Shown here piece by piece: positions 1 through 8,876 of a stretch of 10,464 bases of DNA. A program made the translations under genes and the position numbers. This DNA comes from an uncultured Porphyromonadaceae bacterium (GTDB taxonomy: Bacteria; Bacteroidota; Bacteroidia; Bacteroidales; Muribaculaceae), in the NCBI GenBank assembly GCA_947174225.1, contig CAMWIF010000061.1, forward strand, positions 1 to 10,464, given 5' to 3'. How positions within the stretch are numbered: position 1 is the stretch's first letter; each line of letters begins with the position of its first letter. The notes below the pieces were generated by a model. That model was not told the DNA's origin. It was given only the letters and a program-made list of their open reading frames with translations, and made no database searches.

Positions 1-3000
1 GCCGATGAATTAAGGTTGAGTGTCCGCGCATCACGATACTCGGCATTTACCGACAAATCATTCTTGAATGTCATATTCACTCCGATAAGCGGTGCGAATT
101 TCTCGGTGATGGCTACTGAGGAGATGTTGTAAGGAGAGGAAGGTATCGGCTGCTGCGACAGCTCATCCTGCGTAAAGCCCATATTGCCATCTACCCTTAC
201 CCAGTTAAGATAACTTGAATAGCTACCTACCGAATAGGTACACTGATATGCGTGGGAAAGGGTAAAGGACTTGAAGATATTCTTCATATTGCCCATCTGC
301 AACAGTCCGTCGTAGGTGACACGCCAGTTCGGACGCATCGAGCTTAACCCTTGGAAATGCTCAAGGTCAATCTTATGCGCATCATAACCGCTATAGGCAG
401 CGATGAAAGCCGGTATAAGCACATCAGGGCTTGTACGGCTCACTGTCCCCACAGCAGGATTGTAAGGAGTGCCCGCAAGCGCATTTCCCTCCAAGAAACC
501 GCCGTCAGGATAAGACACACCAGTATAAAGCCGGTCATACCGCTCGGCTATCACAGGTATATTCTCAAGGAAACGGGTAAATGCCGCCGACTCATAGCCG
601 TTGGATGCCTTGGAATTTTTCAAAGCGGTTGCCAATGCCACGTGAGTCCTCGTATATGAACCGCTCAATGAGGTGGGCATTCCGGCAAACATAAACTGCA
701 CCTGATTCGTGCGGTTGTCGGTAAGGTTGCTTGTAAGCACAACCTTAAGTCCACGTATAGGCTCCAAAGTAAGTTCAAAGTTAAACTCCTTACCCTGATT
801 CCATATGGCAGGTGAGGTCATCTCATCGGAAGTGAGAAGCCAACCCCTTTCAAGAGCCTTGTTAACATATGACTCATCGTAGAAACCAAACGCGAAATCC
901 AAACCCGGGGTGAGCGGACCGTGTTTAGCATTCTGTCCGAAGATGTCGCCCACATTCGGTGAGAACTGTGGCAGATTAAGCGAGTGAGAACTGCGCCAAC
1001 GGAAAGAGAGACTACGCGGCATCATCAGGAAACGCAGAGCATATTCTGCACTCTCCTTCCATACCGTCTTCTTCGGCTCAGTCTTATCCTCGCGTACCAC
1101 GAGTTTGATACTACCCTTTCCTCGGTTGAGAATCTCAATCGAATTTTCATCTATAACTTTTGTCTCAAGCTTAAACGGCTGACCAGACTTAGTGGCATTG
1201 ATCTTCACCTTCTTGGTCTTCAGATTATGCTTGACTACTGTCGTAGTATCCTCAGACAAAGCTATCGACCGCTCGAATTTCTTAGCCTGACTCCTATTAT
1301 TATTTCCTTTACTGTTGGTTGTCTTGCCGTTAGAACCGCGTCCGGAGGTCTTACCGAATCGTTTGTTTATCTCCTGAAGATATTTCGACTTATTGTAAAG
1401 ATTCTCAAAATTGAGTCGTGCATCCGCATTCCAAATAGTCTGGTTCTGGATGGAATTACCCATATATAAATCGTCAACAGTGGCACCCTTGTCCCATCTG
1501 TAAGTAGAGGTATAGGTTACATTACCTGTAAGATAGTCGAGAGCCGGAATCTTGTTGAACGGTGCCTTATAGGTACCGGTAAAGGTCTGGTTATAATTCC
1601 AAGGTGTACCGAGTCCTTTGATCGACGACCACACAGTGTCGCGCCAGTCGCGGTACTTATCCGGGAACAGCTTCTTGTTGACTGCGCCGATTGTCTCCTC
1701 AATTCTGGCAGTGGTATTGCTGGAGAAAGAGAAATTGAGCGATTGAATAATGTTCCAAGTGATGTTGAGCTGACGATCCCAAAGGAAATTCTTGCTCACC
1801 TGCACCGGAAGCTGGAAATCCACATCCACCTGACTACGTGTCTGCTCCTCATAATAGTAGCGTGACATATTAGTGTAGAAGGTGATAGTGTTAAACATCC
1901 AATTGACACCCCAGTCTTTGAAATATTTCGCAGTCTTGCTCTTACCCTTTATAGACTTGAAGGGCTTCCAAGGCTTAATGTAGGGGCTGTAGGAGTATTG
2001 GAACGAACCGCGATAGTCATTGGTGTTCTGATACTCCGTTGTGGGATCCATATTCTTCTGCTTATTGAATGAGAATGAAACCTGGAAGTTGGCAGGATCC
2101 CACGGCATAGGATTCTTGCTCTGCACGTTGAATTTCAAATTGGAGATAGAGAAACTCTCCACACTCTTAGTGGTGAGTGCAAAGCTCTTGATAGAGTCCT
2201 TCTCGTGCTTGGTCGTAGCCGCCTTGAGGGCATCTTTAAGGAGGATGTCCTGATCAAGAGGGTTATATTTCGGCGTAGTCTTCTCCGTTGATTTTGAATA
2301 GTAGATGGGGGCATTAAGCTTTGCAGCCCGGGGTATCACTTTACCTACGTCACCCTGCACGGCGAAGTTATACTGCTCGTAATCATCAAGACGGCGTTGG
2401 GAAAGACCCTGATCCACGCCACCGAAACCGGCAGTCTCCTTATGGGCACCGAAATTCACCATCGCCACATCGCTCAATGTTAGGTTGGCGCTGACGTTGG
2501 CAGCCCATCCGCCCTCCTCGTTGAAGTCAGTTACTCGAAGCTCATTTACCCAAATGGTACCATCTTTTACTGTATTCGATTTATTTCGAATACCGATAAG
2601 CATTACCCTTACATCGCTGAGACTCGGATTGCCCAGCACACTTATCGTGTTGTGGTCGTTGTCGGGATCACGCATTGAATAGACAATGTTATAGCCTACG
2701 CCCTCCACGTTGGCACTCCGGTCGTGGTTACGCATAGTCTTCAACTTGGTGAAAGAATCGAAAGCAACGTCAAGGAAATTGGATCTTGGCCATACTGTCT
2801 GACGGTCAGCCATATTCATATTATTGTAGCTGCCGCTTGGAGGCGGAGGAGTCAGCTCAAGAGGTATCTCATATTCATAGTAGTTGTTTTTCACGTCGGA
2901 TCCCACACGGATGAATATCGCCAAGTCGCCATTCTTCAGATTGGTCTTGTCATCAATCGGAGCCTCAGCGTGCACCCACATCTGCATCCTGCGATAAATA

Positions 3001-6000
3001 CGGAGGTCAAGTTGGGTGTTCTTGTATGCACCGCGACCGTCGCCCGGCTGAAGTCCGGTGACCTTCATAGAGAGCGATTGCTCATTAAGCTGGGTAGCCT
3101 GCATCTGTCCCGGATCCTGAATACGGGTCACGTCGGGAGGAAGCACATAGTTCACCGGTTTCTGACCGGAGTTCTCCTCGATATTGACAATCGACATATC
3201 CAGATCACCTTCTGCCGGAGAATCATTACGGCTGTTAAGGTTGAATTTATAGTCGCGCCACTCCCCTCTTACCAACTCAAGCGAACCGAAACGGAGGTGG
3301 GTGGTTTCCTTGAATCCGGTCATAAATATACGGGCAAAACGTATTGTCGAGAAATCAGCAATACCTCCCACCACTTTGTCAGGCTGGCTTAAAGGTATCT
3401 TGAACTGATACCATACACTACGTCCTGTCCCCTCACGGGTAGGCACGATGGTCTCACGCATATCGGTGATATAATTCTTACCTACCTGAAGGTCTTCCGG
3501 CCTTATCGAGACCTTATACTCAAAATATCTCTCATACTCATTGAGGGTATTATCCTGATTTATGTCCTCTACATCCGGCACACTGCGTGATGACTGATAG
3601 AGAGGATTAGGGCTTTGGTCGGGAGAAAGGGAGTTCCCCTCCACACCGTTGTAATGTTTGTAGCGGTCAAGAATCGAAGCCCGCACATTGTCGTAATAGT
3701 CACTTCGGTAGAAGTGATAGTTATCACCGGCAGGGTCATTCATCGGGGAGAAAGGAATCTCCTGCATCTCCGAGATAGTGGAATCTGGAAGGCGGTTGCG
3801 GAGCTTGTTCAGATAATCGGAATATGAACTGAAATCATACTCATCGGCATTAGGCAGACCGTCAAGACCCACGTCCTGCTTCGGACGCGCATCCGGCGCG
3901 TTCTCAAATGCGTAGGTCAAAGAGTTCTGCTTGGAGACACGTCCCCAGTTGGTAGAAGTCATAAAGGTCTCGTTGCCGTCAATGGGTATACCGTTCTCAT
4001 AACTCTTCATACCGTCTTTGAGAATATCCTCGCTTATCTCACCGAAATTAAAATATAGGTCGCCACCTTCACGGTTAGGATTCTCATCGTCGAGGAAGGG
4101 GTCAAGGAGCCAGAACTGAAGATACTCCACATTGGAGTTCTCAAAGTTGGTGTTGTCCATCTTCCTCATAATGCCACCCCATCTTCTCTCCGGGAAAAGA
4201 AGATTACCCTTGTCGTCTATATTCTCCGCATCTAAGTTATAGGGACCTCTCTCTTTCGGATAGAAAGAAAGGTTAAGGGTCTGGATATAGTTTGCCTCTC
4301 CATAATTGATTTCTCTGCCGGGATAAATCTCCCTTACCTGCACCTCCCTGACGTAAGGATTTGAAAGCTGCTTCAAATCATTACGCAGATAGCCGGGAAG
4401 CATTGAAGAATTTTTCTGGGTCCACATCCTGTCGATATAGTTCCAAGCAAGCAATGCCCTATTCTTTCCATAGTCAACGTTATCCGACAGGGATGCCTCA
4501 GGGAAAAGGGCATCTTTCCCCGATTCCTGCGGTGTGGAGGCAAGAAACCAGGAATAAGGATTACGAAGGTCCATACCGGTCTGGGTGCTTTCAAAATCAT
4601 CTATGTATGACGAACCCTTCGTGGTGCCTGTCTTCTGTTTCTGGGGAAGCAATTTCGCAAACTCGGCACTCAAGCGGAGTGTGGATGGAGCCGTGGCATT
4701 GATAGTAGGCACCTTATTCAAAAGGTTGGTAAGCCACATAAAGTCTTTGTTGTAGCTCAGGTTTACACCCAACATAGTGTTGTTGATGACCTCATCACCG
4801 ATGTTGACTTTCTCAGTAAGTGCCCTTTCTGAGAAATTCAATATCGTACCACCTAAAGTAAAATCCTTATTAAATCGATATTGGGCATCCAAGCCGACAA
4901 GAGTCTTACGCTGCATACTGAACATCGACTGGTTTTCGAGCGTAACGCTGACATTAGTACCGGAGTCTATGATACTCTGATTAGTGATAGTGACTATACC
5001 CATACTGTAATCCACGGTATAGTCACTATTCTCTGTCAAGGTCACACCGCCGGCTGTCACCACAACCGAACCGCGTGGCACATTCATAGCGTTAAGTCGG
5101 ATCTGTGCCCCGTTGGATGCCTGATATTCACCTTGCAGGGAGAACTTGTTTTTATCGGCAAACTGACGTGCCACTACCAGCGTAGAGTCGTACAGCTCCT
5201 TATAAACATACTTCTCTGCCAAAGCCGGATTACCTATTTTCTTCTCCAGATTCCGTCCGAAAGGCTCTGCCACAGGGAAAATGATTTTACCGTTGTTTGG
5301 CTGTACGGTATACCCCTCCACATAGTCGAAGAAACCATCAGGATTCGACTCCTGGTTAGAGTCGATGCGATCAAGATTCATCACCTGAAGCAGTGGCTTG
5401 TTGGAAATGTCACCTACCGGAAGGTAATTGATCTCCGTACCTGTGGTGTCGCTAAGATACTTGATATTAAGCTTAAAGTTTTTCTTTTGTAATTGGTAAG
5501 CACCGAGGGAATAGACGTTTTTCATCATCAATTTCCACATAGGGAGATGTGGAGAGATGGTCGTGCCTCGAAGCATTTTCAGATAGAGGGATTCAGTGGT
5601 ATTGGTGACGTCGCTTGAAAACTCACCGACCTGATACACCTTACCCTGATATGTGTATTCATAAGCCACACCGAGCACCTCATCAGTGGAAAGAGCTGAT
5701 TTTAAGGAGATGTAACCCAAAGTGGAATTAAGGGTATACTCACTCGACTTTAGAAGTCTTGCGCTCTCCACTTTCTCATAATCACGTCCGCCTGTGATGC
5801 CGTGAGCAGCCAAAGGCTCAAGCACCTGAGTCACCTGATTTATGTTACGTGCGTCAGGATAATCAGCCTTCAATACCTCAAGAAGGTTATTGCTTTGGTT
5901 TGATGGGTTATTGTAGGCGGTGTTGCGAATCCAGTAATTATTGGCGAGGCGAGTGTTCTCACCTATATCCATAAAGCCGACAAAGTTACGGCTCTCGTCG

Positions 6001-7115
6001 TAGTTGCCGTTCTTATTGGTGACCCACACCTCAATGCGCGTAATGGTTATTCCCGAGGAGACGTGTGGTAATTTAGATGCAAACTGATCATAGTTGTCAT
6101 AGAAATACTGGGCGAGGAAGAAGTGACGGTTGGCATCGTAGTCGTCAGCCTTTATCGAGAATTGGGTAGCCTGCACACCCCCCTGCGTATTTACAGTTTT
6201 AGATTCACTGTTCTGCTGGCTCACAAGACCCGTCAAAGTCAACTTACCGAACTGTAACTTTGACTTTATACCGAACAGAGCCGTACCGCCTCGTATAAGA
6301 CTCGACCCGGTGGTCATACTCACATTACCCGCCTCTATATTCTTGATTATCTCATCCTCCTTACCCTCATAATTGAGTTTGAGATTTTTGGAGTCGAAAT
6401 CGAATGTCGCATCCGTATTGTAGCTCATATTAAACTTCAACTTGTCACCTACGGAAGCAGCTACAGTGGCTTGAATCTTTTGGTCGAAGTTGAAGAAAGT
6501 CTTTCTACGGGAACGCAGGGAAAGAGCCGGATTGTCGGTCTTGTTGCTCTTTATGCCCATCGAGAGCTGAATAGAGCCTTGTGTGGTAAGACGTACACCA
6601 CCCGGACCAAACACTTTCTCAAGCGGTCCGAGCGCAAAATTCATATCAAGTATATTGAAAGGCTGCTTATCCTTATTCTCAAAGCTTTCCGCATTCTTTT
6701 GCTGGAAATGTGAAAACATCTCACGTCGGGTAGCTATCTGATTATACTGCTCCGGTGTCATCATATACGGCACCGTTATTACTCTATCACCTACATAGGT
6801 ACTCATAACATACAATCCTGTCACAGGATCGTAGACAAATTCTGTGCGTACATTGGAAGGTGTGGAGAGGTCAGCCGCATATTCACGGTTGACATATTCA
6901 TCAAACGACTGCGGAAAGGTGGGGGCTACAGGCGACGGAAGCACCACACTGTCAGGAATGTGCGTACCGTCTAAATACTCCGTCGGAGGTGGCGGAGGAG
7001 GAAGCTCCGATTTACGGTACTGACCTAATGACACAACAGAGGCTACCAACACCAAAAAGGGTATCGGCAGCCGTTTAGCAATATGTCTCAATGTCTTAGG
7101 TCCTTGAAAAGTCAT
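1..7115 (-). CDS. sprA: SprA/Sov outer-membrane translocon of the type IX secretion system, 3' end cut off by the window edge
   Basis: SprA (Sov in Porphyromonas) is the giant outer-membrane beta-barrel through which type IX secretion cargo passes; it is needed for gliding in motile relatives. The frame is open for 2371 codons from the ATG at 7115 to the left edge, with no frameshift. Family members are about 2400-2550 residues, so roughly the last hundred are probably missing. Residues 1-31 form a signal peptide: a long basic start, a hydrophobic core at about 17-30, then probable cleavage at SLG|Q, with Gln at +1 as is common in Bacteroidota. A six-proline run follows (39-44). Family hallmarks seen are SLIRGG (272-277), a YxVDYxxG strand (699-706), YIDDFES (837-843), RWGGIM (978-983), VWYQFKIPL (from 1234) and RPNWRVTYDG (about 2262-2271). 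Much of the rest alternates in the manner of beta-strands with aromatic ends. The start is the only Met before the hydrophobic core and overlaps the ruvA stop. Its presence suggests, but does not prove, a working type IX system, as no other component is in view. Confidence 0.95.
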   Translation of the reverse strand, partial: MTFQGPKTLRHIAKRLPIPFLVLVASVVSLGQYRKSELPPPPPPTEYLDGTHIPDSVVLPSPVAPTFPQSFDEYVNREYAADLSTPSNVRTEFVYDPVTGLYVMSTYVGDRVITVPYMMTPEQYNQIATRREMFSHFQQKNAESFENKDKQPFNILDMNFALGPLEKVFGPGGVRLTTQGSIQLSMGIKSNKTDNPALSLRSRRKTFFNFDQKIQATVAASVGDKLKFNMSYNTDATFDFDSKNLKLNYEGKEDEIIKNIEAGNVSMTTGSSLIRGGTALFGIKSKLQFGKLTLTGLVSQQNSESKTVNTQGGVQATQFSIKADDYDANRHFFLAQYFYDNYDQFASKLPHVSSGITITRIEVWVTNKNGNYDESRNFVGFMDIGENTRLANNYWIRNTAYNNPSNQSNNLLEVLKADYPDARNINQVTQVLEPLAAHGITGGRDYEKVESARLLKSSEYTLNSTLGYISLKSALSTDEVLGVAYEYTYQGKVYQVGEFSSDVTNTTESLYLKMLRGTTISPHLPMWKLMMKNVYSLGAYQLQKKNFKLNIKYLSDTTGTEINYLPVGDISNKPLLQVMNLDRIDSNQESNPDGFFDYVEGYTVQPNNGKIIFPVAEPFGRNLEKKIGNPALAEKYVYKELYDSTLVVARQFADKNKFSLQGEYQASNGAQIRLNAMNVPRGSVVVTAGGVTLTENSDYTVDYSMGIVTITNQSIIDSGTNVSVTLENQSMFSMQRKTLVGLDAQYRFNKDFTLGGTILNFSERALTEKVNIGDEVINNTMLGVNLSYNKDFMWLTNLLNKVPTINATAPSTLRLSAEFAKLLPQKQKTGTTKGSSYIDDFESTQTGMDLRNPYSWFLASTPQESGKDALFPEASLSDNVDYGKNRALLAWNYIDRMWTQKNSSMLPGYLRNDLKQLSNPYVREVQVREIYPGREINYGEANYIQTLNLSFYPKERGPYNLDAENIDDKGNLLFPERRWGGIMRKMDNTNFENSNVEYLQFWLLDPFLDDENPNREGGDLYFNFGEISEDILKDGMKSYENGIPIDGNETFMTSTNWGRVSKQNSLTYAFENAPDARPKQDVGLDGLPNADEYDFSSYSDYLNKLRNRLPDSTISEMQEIPFSPMNDPAGDNYHFYRSDYYDNVRASILDRYKHYNGVEGNSLSPDQSPNPLYQSSRSVPDVEDINQDNTLNEYERYFEYKVSIRPEDLQVGKNYITDMRETIVPTREGTGRSVWYQFKIPLSQPDKVVGGIADFSTIRFARIFMTGFKETTHLRFGSLELVRGEWRDYKFNLNSRNDSPAEGDLDMSIVNIEENSGQKPVNYVLPPDVTRIQDPGQMQATQLNEQSLSMKVTGLQPGDGRGAYKNTQLDLRIYRRMQMWVHAEAPIDDKTNLKNGDLAIFIRVGSDVKNNYYEYEIPLELTPPPPSGSYNNMNMADRQTVWPRSNFLDVAFDSFTKLKTMRNHDRSANVEGVGYNIVYSMRDPDNDHNTISVLGNPSLSDVRVMLIGIRNKSNTVKDGTIWVNELRVTDFNEEGGWAANVSANLTLSDVAMVNFGAHKETAGFGGVDQGLSQRRLDDYEQYNFAVQGDVGKVIPRAAKLNAPIYYSKSTEKTTPKYNPLDQDILLKDALKAATTKHEKDSIKSFALTTKSVESFSISNLKFNVQSKNPMPWDPANFQVSFSFNKQKNMDPTTEYQNTNDYRGSFQYSYSPYIKPWKPFKSIKGKSKTAKYFKDWGVNWMFNTITFYTNMSRYYYEEQTRSQVDVDFQLPVQVSKNFLWDRQLNITWNIIQSLNFSFSSNTTARIEETIGAVNKKLFPDKYRDWRDTVWSSIKGLGTPWNYNQTFTGTYKAPFNKIPALDYLTGNVTYTSTYRWDKGATVDDLYMGNSIQNQTIWNADARLNFENLYNKSKYLQEINKRFGKTSGRGSNGKTTNSKGNNNRSQAKKFERSIALSEDTTTVVKHNLKTKKVKINATKSGQPFKLETKVIDENSIEILNRGKGSIKLVVREDKTEPKKTVWKESAEYALRFLMMPRSLSFRWRSSHSLNLPQFSPNVGDIFGQNAKHGPLTPGLDFAFGFYDESYVNKALERGWLLTSDEMTSPAIWNQGKEFNFELTLEPIRGLKVVLTSNLTDNRTNQVQFMFAGMPTSLSGSYTRTHVALATALKNSKASNGYESAAFTRFLENIPVIAERYDRLYTGVSYPDGGFLEGNALAGTPYNPAVGTVSRTSPDVLIPAFIAAYSGYDAHKIDLEHFQGLSSMRPNWRVTYDGLLQMGNMKNIFKSFTLSHAYQCTYSVGSYSSYLNWVRVDGNMGFTQDELSQQPIPSSPYNISSVAITEKFAPLIGVNMTFKNDLSVNAEYRDARTLNLNSS
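1200..1367 (-). other. Basic, Asn/Ser/Gly-rich low-complexity segment of SprA (residues 1917-1972)
   Basis: Over 56 residues there are 15 Lys or Arg and only 3 acidic residues, with runs such as NSKGNNNRSQAKK. The composition differs from the aromatic, strand-rich sequence on both sides and suggests a flexible, positively charged loop between barrel strands. Similar variable loops occur in other SprA proteins as far as I recall. Reading frame and codon use continue through it without a break. Confidence 0.6.
3531..3566 (-). other. EF-hand-like acidic loop 2 in SprA (residues 1184-1195)
   Basis: The segment DINQDNTLNEYE has Asp, Asn, Asp at positions 1, 3 and 5, Leu at the usual hydrophobic position 8, Asn at 9 and Glu at 12. 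This is a close match to an EF-hand or dockerin-type loop, except for Asn instead of Gly at position 6. It lies about 100 residues after the first such loop, in the same region of SprA. Calcium binding is inferred, not shown. Confidence 0.55.
3840..3875 (-). other. EF-hand-like acidic loop 1 in SprA (residues 1081-1092)
   Basis: The segment DVGLDGLPNADE has Asp at loop positions 1 and 5, Gly at 6, a side-chain oxygen donor (Asn) at 9 and Glu at 12. This matches the spacing of a 12-residue calcium loop, although position 3 is Gly, which is not a ligand. It lies in the middle, non-barrel part of SprA. Calcium binding is an inference from pattern only. Confidence 0.5.
4987..5029. repeat. Perfect 14-bp inverted repeat with a 15-base loop, inside sprA
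   Basis: The left arm (4987-5000) is ATAGTGACTATACC and the right arm (5016-5029) is its exact reverse complement; the loop is 5001-5015. Each arm also contains an 11-base near-palindrome (ATAGT, one base, ACTAT). The repeat lies in codons for SprA residues of about 696-710, a conserved YxVDYxxG strand followed by a GIVTI strand. There is no T-run, so it does not look like an intrinsic terminator. It could fold in the sprA mRNA, or it could be a by-product of coding two similar beta-strands. Confidence 0.85.
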
Positions 7116-7117
7116 CA
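7113..7117 (-). other. TGATG stop/start overlap joining ruvA to sprA
   Basis: Read on the minus strand, the ruvA stop TGA (7117-7115) shares its final A with the sprA ATG (7115-7113). This is a classic termination-reinitiation arrangement. It fixes the sprA start, because no other Met codon occurs before the signal-peptide core. No Shine-Dalgarno sequence is visible ahead of it, which suggests that sprA translation depends on ruvA translation. Confidence 0.88.
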
Positions 7118-7705
7118 GAGCATTTTTAGCGCCTGCTTTATCGCTTTCTCTGTGCTCAGCATCGGTTCTGCTGCAAAAATCTTCTTAAGCACTTTCTGAC
7201 TTTGTTGGGCAGTGAAACCAAGCATAACAAGCGCAGCCATCGAATCTTCATACGCTTCTCCAGCCACAGGTGTACTTGAAGATAACGCAACCGACTCACT
7301 TTTTATTTTATCTTTCAGGTCTACAATGATGCGCTGAGCAGTCTTCCCACCTATGCCCTTAACGGCTTTGAGCGCAGAATCCTGACCGGAAGCAATAGCA
7401 CTCTCAAGCTGGTCGGCAGTCAAAGAAGATAAAATAAGACGTGCCGTGTTTGGACCCACACCACTCACCCCTATCAGCAGACGGAAGAGCTCACGGCTAC
7501 GCTTTGTAAGGAAGCCGTAAAGAAGATGTGCATCCTCTCTTATAGCTTCGTGTACAAACAGCTTTACCCTATCCTTTCCTAAAGCACCGTTCAACTCGGC
7601 ATAGTCGATAAGAGTAATGTTGATTTCATAGCCTACACCTCCACAGTCTATAACCGCTGATGTTGGCATAAGCTCCGCCAATGGGCCACTTATGTAATCT
7701 ATCAT
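7115..7705 (-). CDS. ruvA: Holliday junction branch migration protein RuvA
   Basis: RuvA binds four-way DNA junctions as a tetramer and loads the RuvB motor, so that RuvAB drives branch migration in the cytoplasm during recombinational repair; RuvC then cuts the junction. The protein is 196 residues, normal for the family. The start MIDYISG is the canonical RuvA beginning of the N-terminal OB-fold (about 1-63). Two helix-hairpin-helix motifs follow: GVSGVGPNTA (79-88) and AVKGIGGKTAQRI (114-126), which contact the DNA backbone. A flexible Ser/Thr-rich linker (about 135-150) leads to the C-terminal RuvB-binding three-helix domain (about 151-196). The gene is complete. It begins one base after the upstream tolC-family gene stops and its own stop overlaps the sprA start, so it is very probably expressed as part of the same message. 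No Shine-Dalgarno sequence is visible; the upstream bases are A/T-rich. ruvB and ruvC are not in the window. Confidence 0.98.
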   Translation of the reverse strand: MIDYISGPLAELMPTSAVIDCGGVGYEINITLIDYAELNGALGKDRVKLFVHEAIREDAHLLYGFLTKRSRELFRLLIGVSGVGPNTARLILSSLTADQLESAIASGQDSALKAVKGIGGKTAQRIIVDLKDKIKSESVALSSSTPVAGEAYEDSMAALVMLGFTAQQSQKVLKKIFAAEPMLSTEKAIKQALKML

Positions 7706-7709
7706 TTTA
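7705..7709 (-). other. One-base junction between the TolC-family stop and the ruvA start
   Basis: On the minus strand the sequence reads TAA, A, ATG: the efflux gene stops and ruvA starts with a single base between. Ribosomes finishing the first gene would be placed directly on the second start, so translational coupling is likely (inference). It also means ruvA cannot have its own promoter except inside the efflux gene. Confidence 0.85.
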
Positions 7710-8876
7710 ATTCTGAATTAATGTGTTCTTATAAAGAACGCACAATCCGCGATAATATTCATATTCAAGCTCGATATATGTCATTCTCCGCTCGTTGAGT
7801 GTCGCTAATTCCACATAATAGTCGGTGATAGTCAAATTGCCCAACTCTACCGATTTATTGAGCAGTCTTTCGGTTTCATCGATCAGTTTCACATCATATA
7901 GCCCCAACGACTTGCTGATAATGGCAAGGTCGTTGCGTGTGGCAGCGATTTCGGAAGCAACTTTTAATCTCGTATTTTCCATCTCCACCTCAGCAGCGGC
8001 TTTCCTTGCTTTTGCCGCCTTTACTTTAGAAGATGTGGAGAATAATGGGAATGATGCGCCCACCACAAAGCCATTGCTTGCCTCGTCAAGCTCTGTGTTG
8101 CGACGATAGCCTAAGGTAAGCTTAGGCACCCAGCTCTGCTTTGCCACATTCTCCTCCCCTCGCAGACTCTCTACCTCCGAAGCAGCCGCTTTTACCTCGG
8201 CATCATTGTCGAGTGGCATTAAGTCGGCATCTGAAAAAGTCCATTGAGGATACTCCGTAGCACCACAAGGATAATCTTCATATCCGTTGAGATTATTTAT
8301 GGTTGTTCTCACTCCGACAATCTCCGACTCATTGGCAAGCAATTCTCTCTTCAGATCCATAATCTGAATTTTTATCCTGTTAAGCTCTATGGAGGTGGCA
8401 TCGCCGGCATTATACTTCTTTGTGAAGAGTTCATCCAGTTTTTCCGCATCTGCCAATTGCCCTTCCAAAGCCTTCTTGACTCTGGTTAACCTCACAAGCT
8501 CTATATATGACTCGGTAGCTTGAATAAGTATGTCGCGGCAATCAAGCCTATACTTCTGCTCCAATGCCTCCATCTGTTTCTTTCCTGCCTTGCCTCTGGC
8601 TGCAAACAAAGTGGGGAAATCCAACTCCTGCGACACTATAAGTTCAGAACTTGCCACACCCGCAGCTCCCTTCCGGAAAAATGGAGAGTATTCCACACTT
8701 GTATTGTCGAGCGTGTTCTGTTCTTTCAATTCATAACCGGCAGCTTTCATCTGCTCTCTTTCCCCTGTAAGTTCAAGATTACGCTCGTCTACCGATTTCA
8801 GTAAGCCTGATAACTCATCAGCTCTGACCAACGTAGGGGCAAGGAGGAGCAGCAACGATATGATTATTTTTTTCAT
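7707..8876 (-). CDS. TolC-family outer-membrane efflux protein (CusC/CzcC-like)
   Basis: This is the trimeric outer-membrane duct of a tripartite exporter; with the RND pump upstream it would carry substrate, probably metal ions, out across the periplasm. The protein has 389 residues, slightly short for the family (about 410-460). Residues 1-19 are a signal peptide (KK, a run of Ile/Leu, then VRA|DEL). There is no lipobox cysteine, so unlike E. coli CusC it should not be lipid-anchored. The mature part shows the two-fold repeat of outer-membrane efflux proteins. Each half has a barrel strand segment (QELDFPTLF 83-91; ASFPLFSTSS 274-283) followed by long helices. Each half also has an equivalent turn-and-helix motif (NAGDATSIELNRIKIQ 156-171; ELGNLTITDYYVELATLNERR 344-364). 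Long Ala/Glu/Lys-rich heptad stretches fit the periplasmic coiled-coil tunnel. The ATG at 8876 directly precedes the signal peptide. It lies 19 bases after the RND stop and 1 base before ruvA. The exact substrate cannot be told from this subunit. Confidence 0.93.
   Translation of the reverse strand: MKKIIISLLLLLAPTLVRADELSGLLKSVDERNLELTGEREQMKAAGYELKEQNTLDNTSVEYSPFFRKGAAGVASSELIVSQELDFPTLFAARGKAGKKQMEALEQKYRLDCRDILIQATESYIELVRLTRVKKALEGQLADAEKLDELFTKKYNAGDATSIELNRIKIQIMDLKRELLANESEIVGVRTTINNLNGYEDYPCGATEYPQWTFSDADLMPLDNDAEVKAAASEVESLRGEENVAKQSWVPKLTLGYRRNTELDEASNGFVVGASFPLFSTSSKVKAAKARKAAAEVEMENTRLKVASEIAATRNDLAIISKSLGLYDVKLIDETERLLNKSVELGNLTITDYYVELATLNERRMTYIELEYEYYRGLCVLYKNTLIQN

Noticed and set aside
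984..1469. 161-codon plus-strand open frame
   Set aside because: It is antisense to SprA and covers the basic low-complexity segment; its composition looks like reverse-complement coding, not a gene.
2724..3392. 222-codon plus-strand open frame
   Set aside because: It lies wholly antisense to continuous, family-typical SprA sequence and its translation resembles no protein family; it is a shadow frame.
4987..5029. The inverted repeat as an intrinsic terminator
   Set aside because: There is no T-run after the stem on either strand and it sits in the middle of an intact coding frame.
4881..5492. 203-codon plus-strand open frame
   Set aside because: It is antisense to conserved SprA strands, and the His/Cys-rich translation has no recognisable domain.
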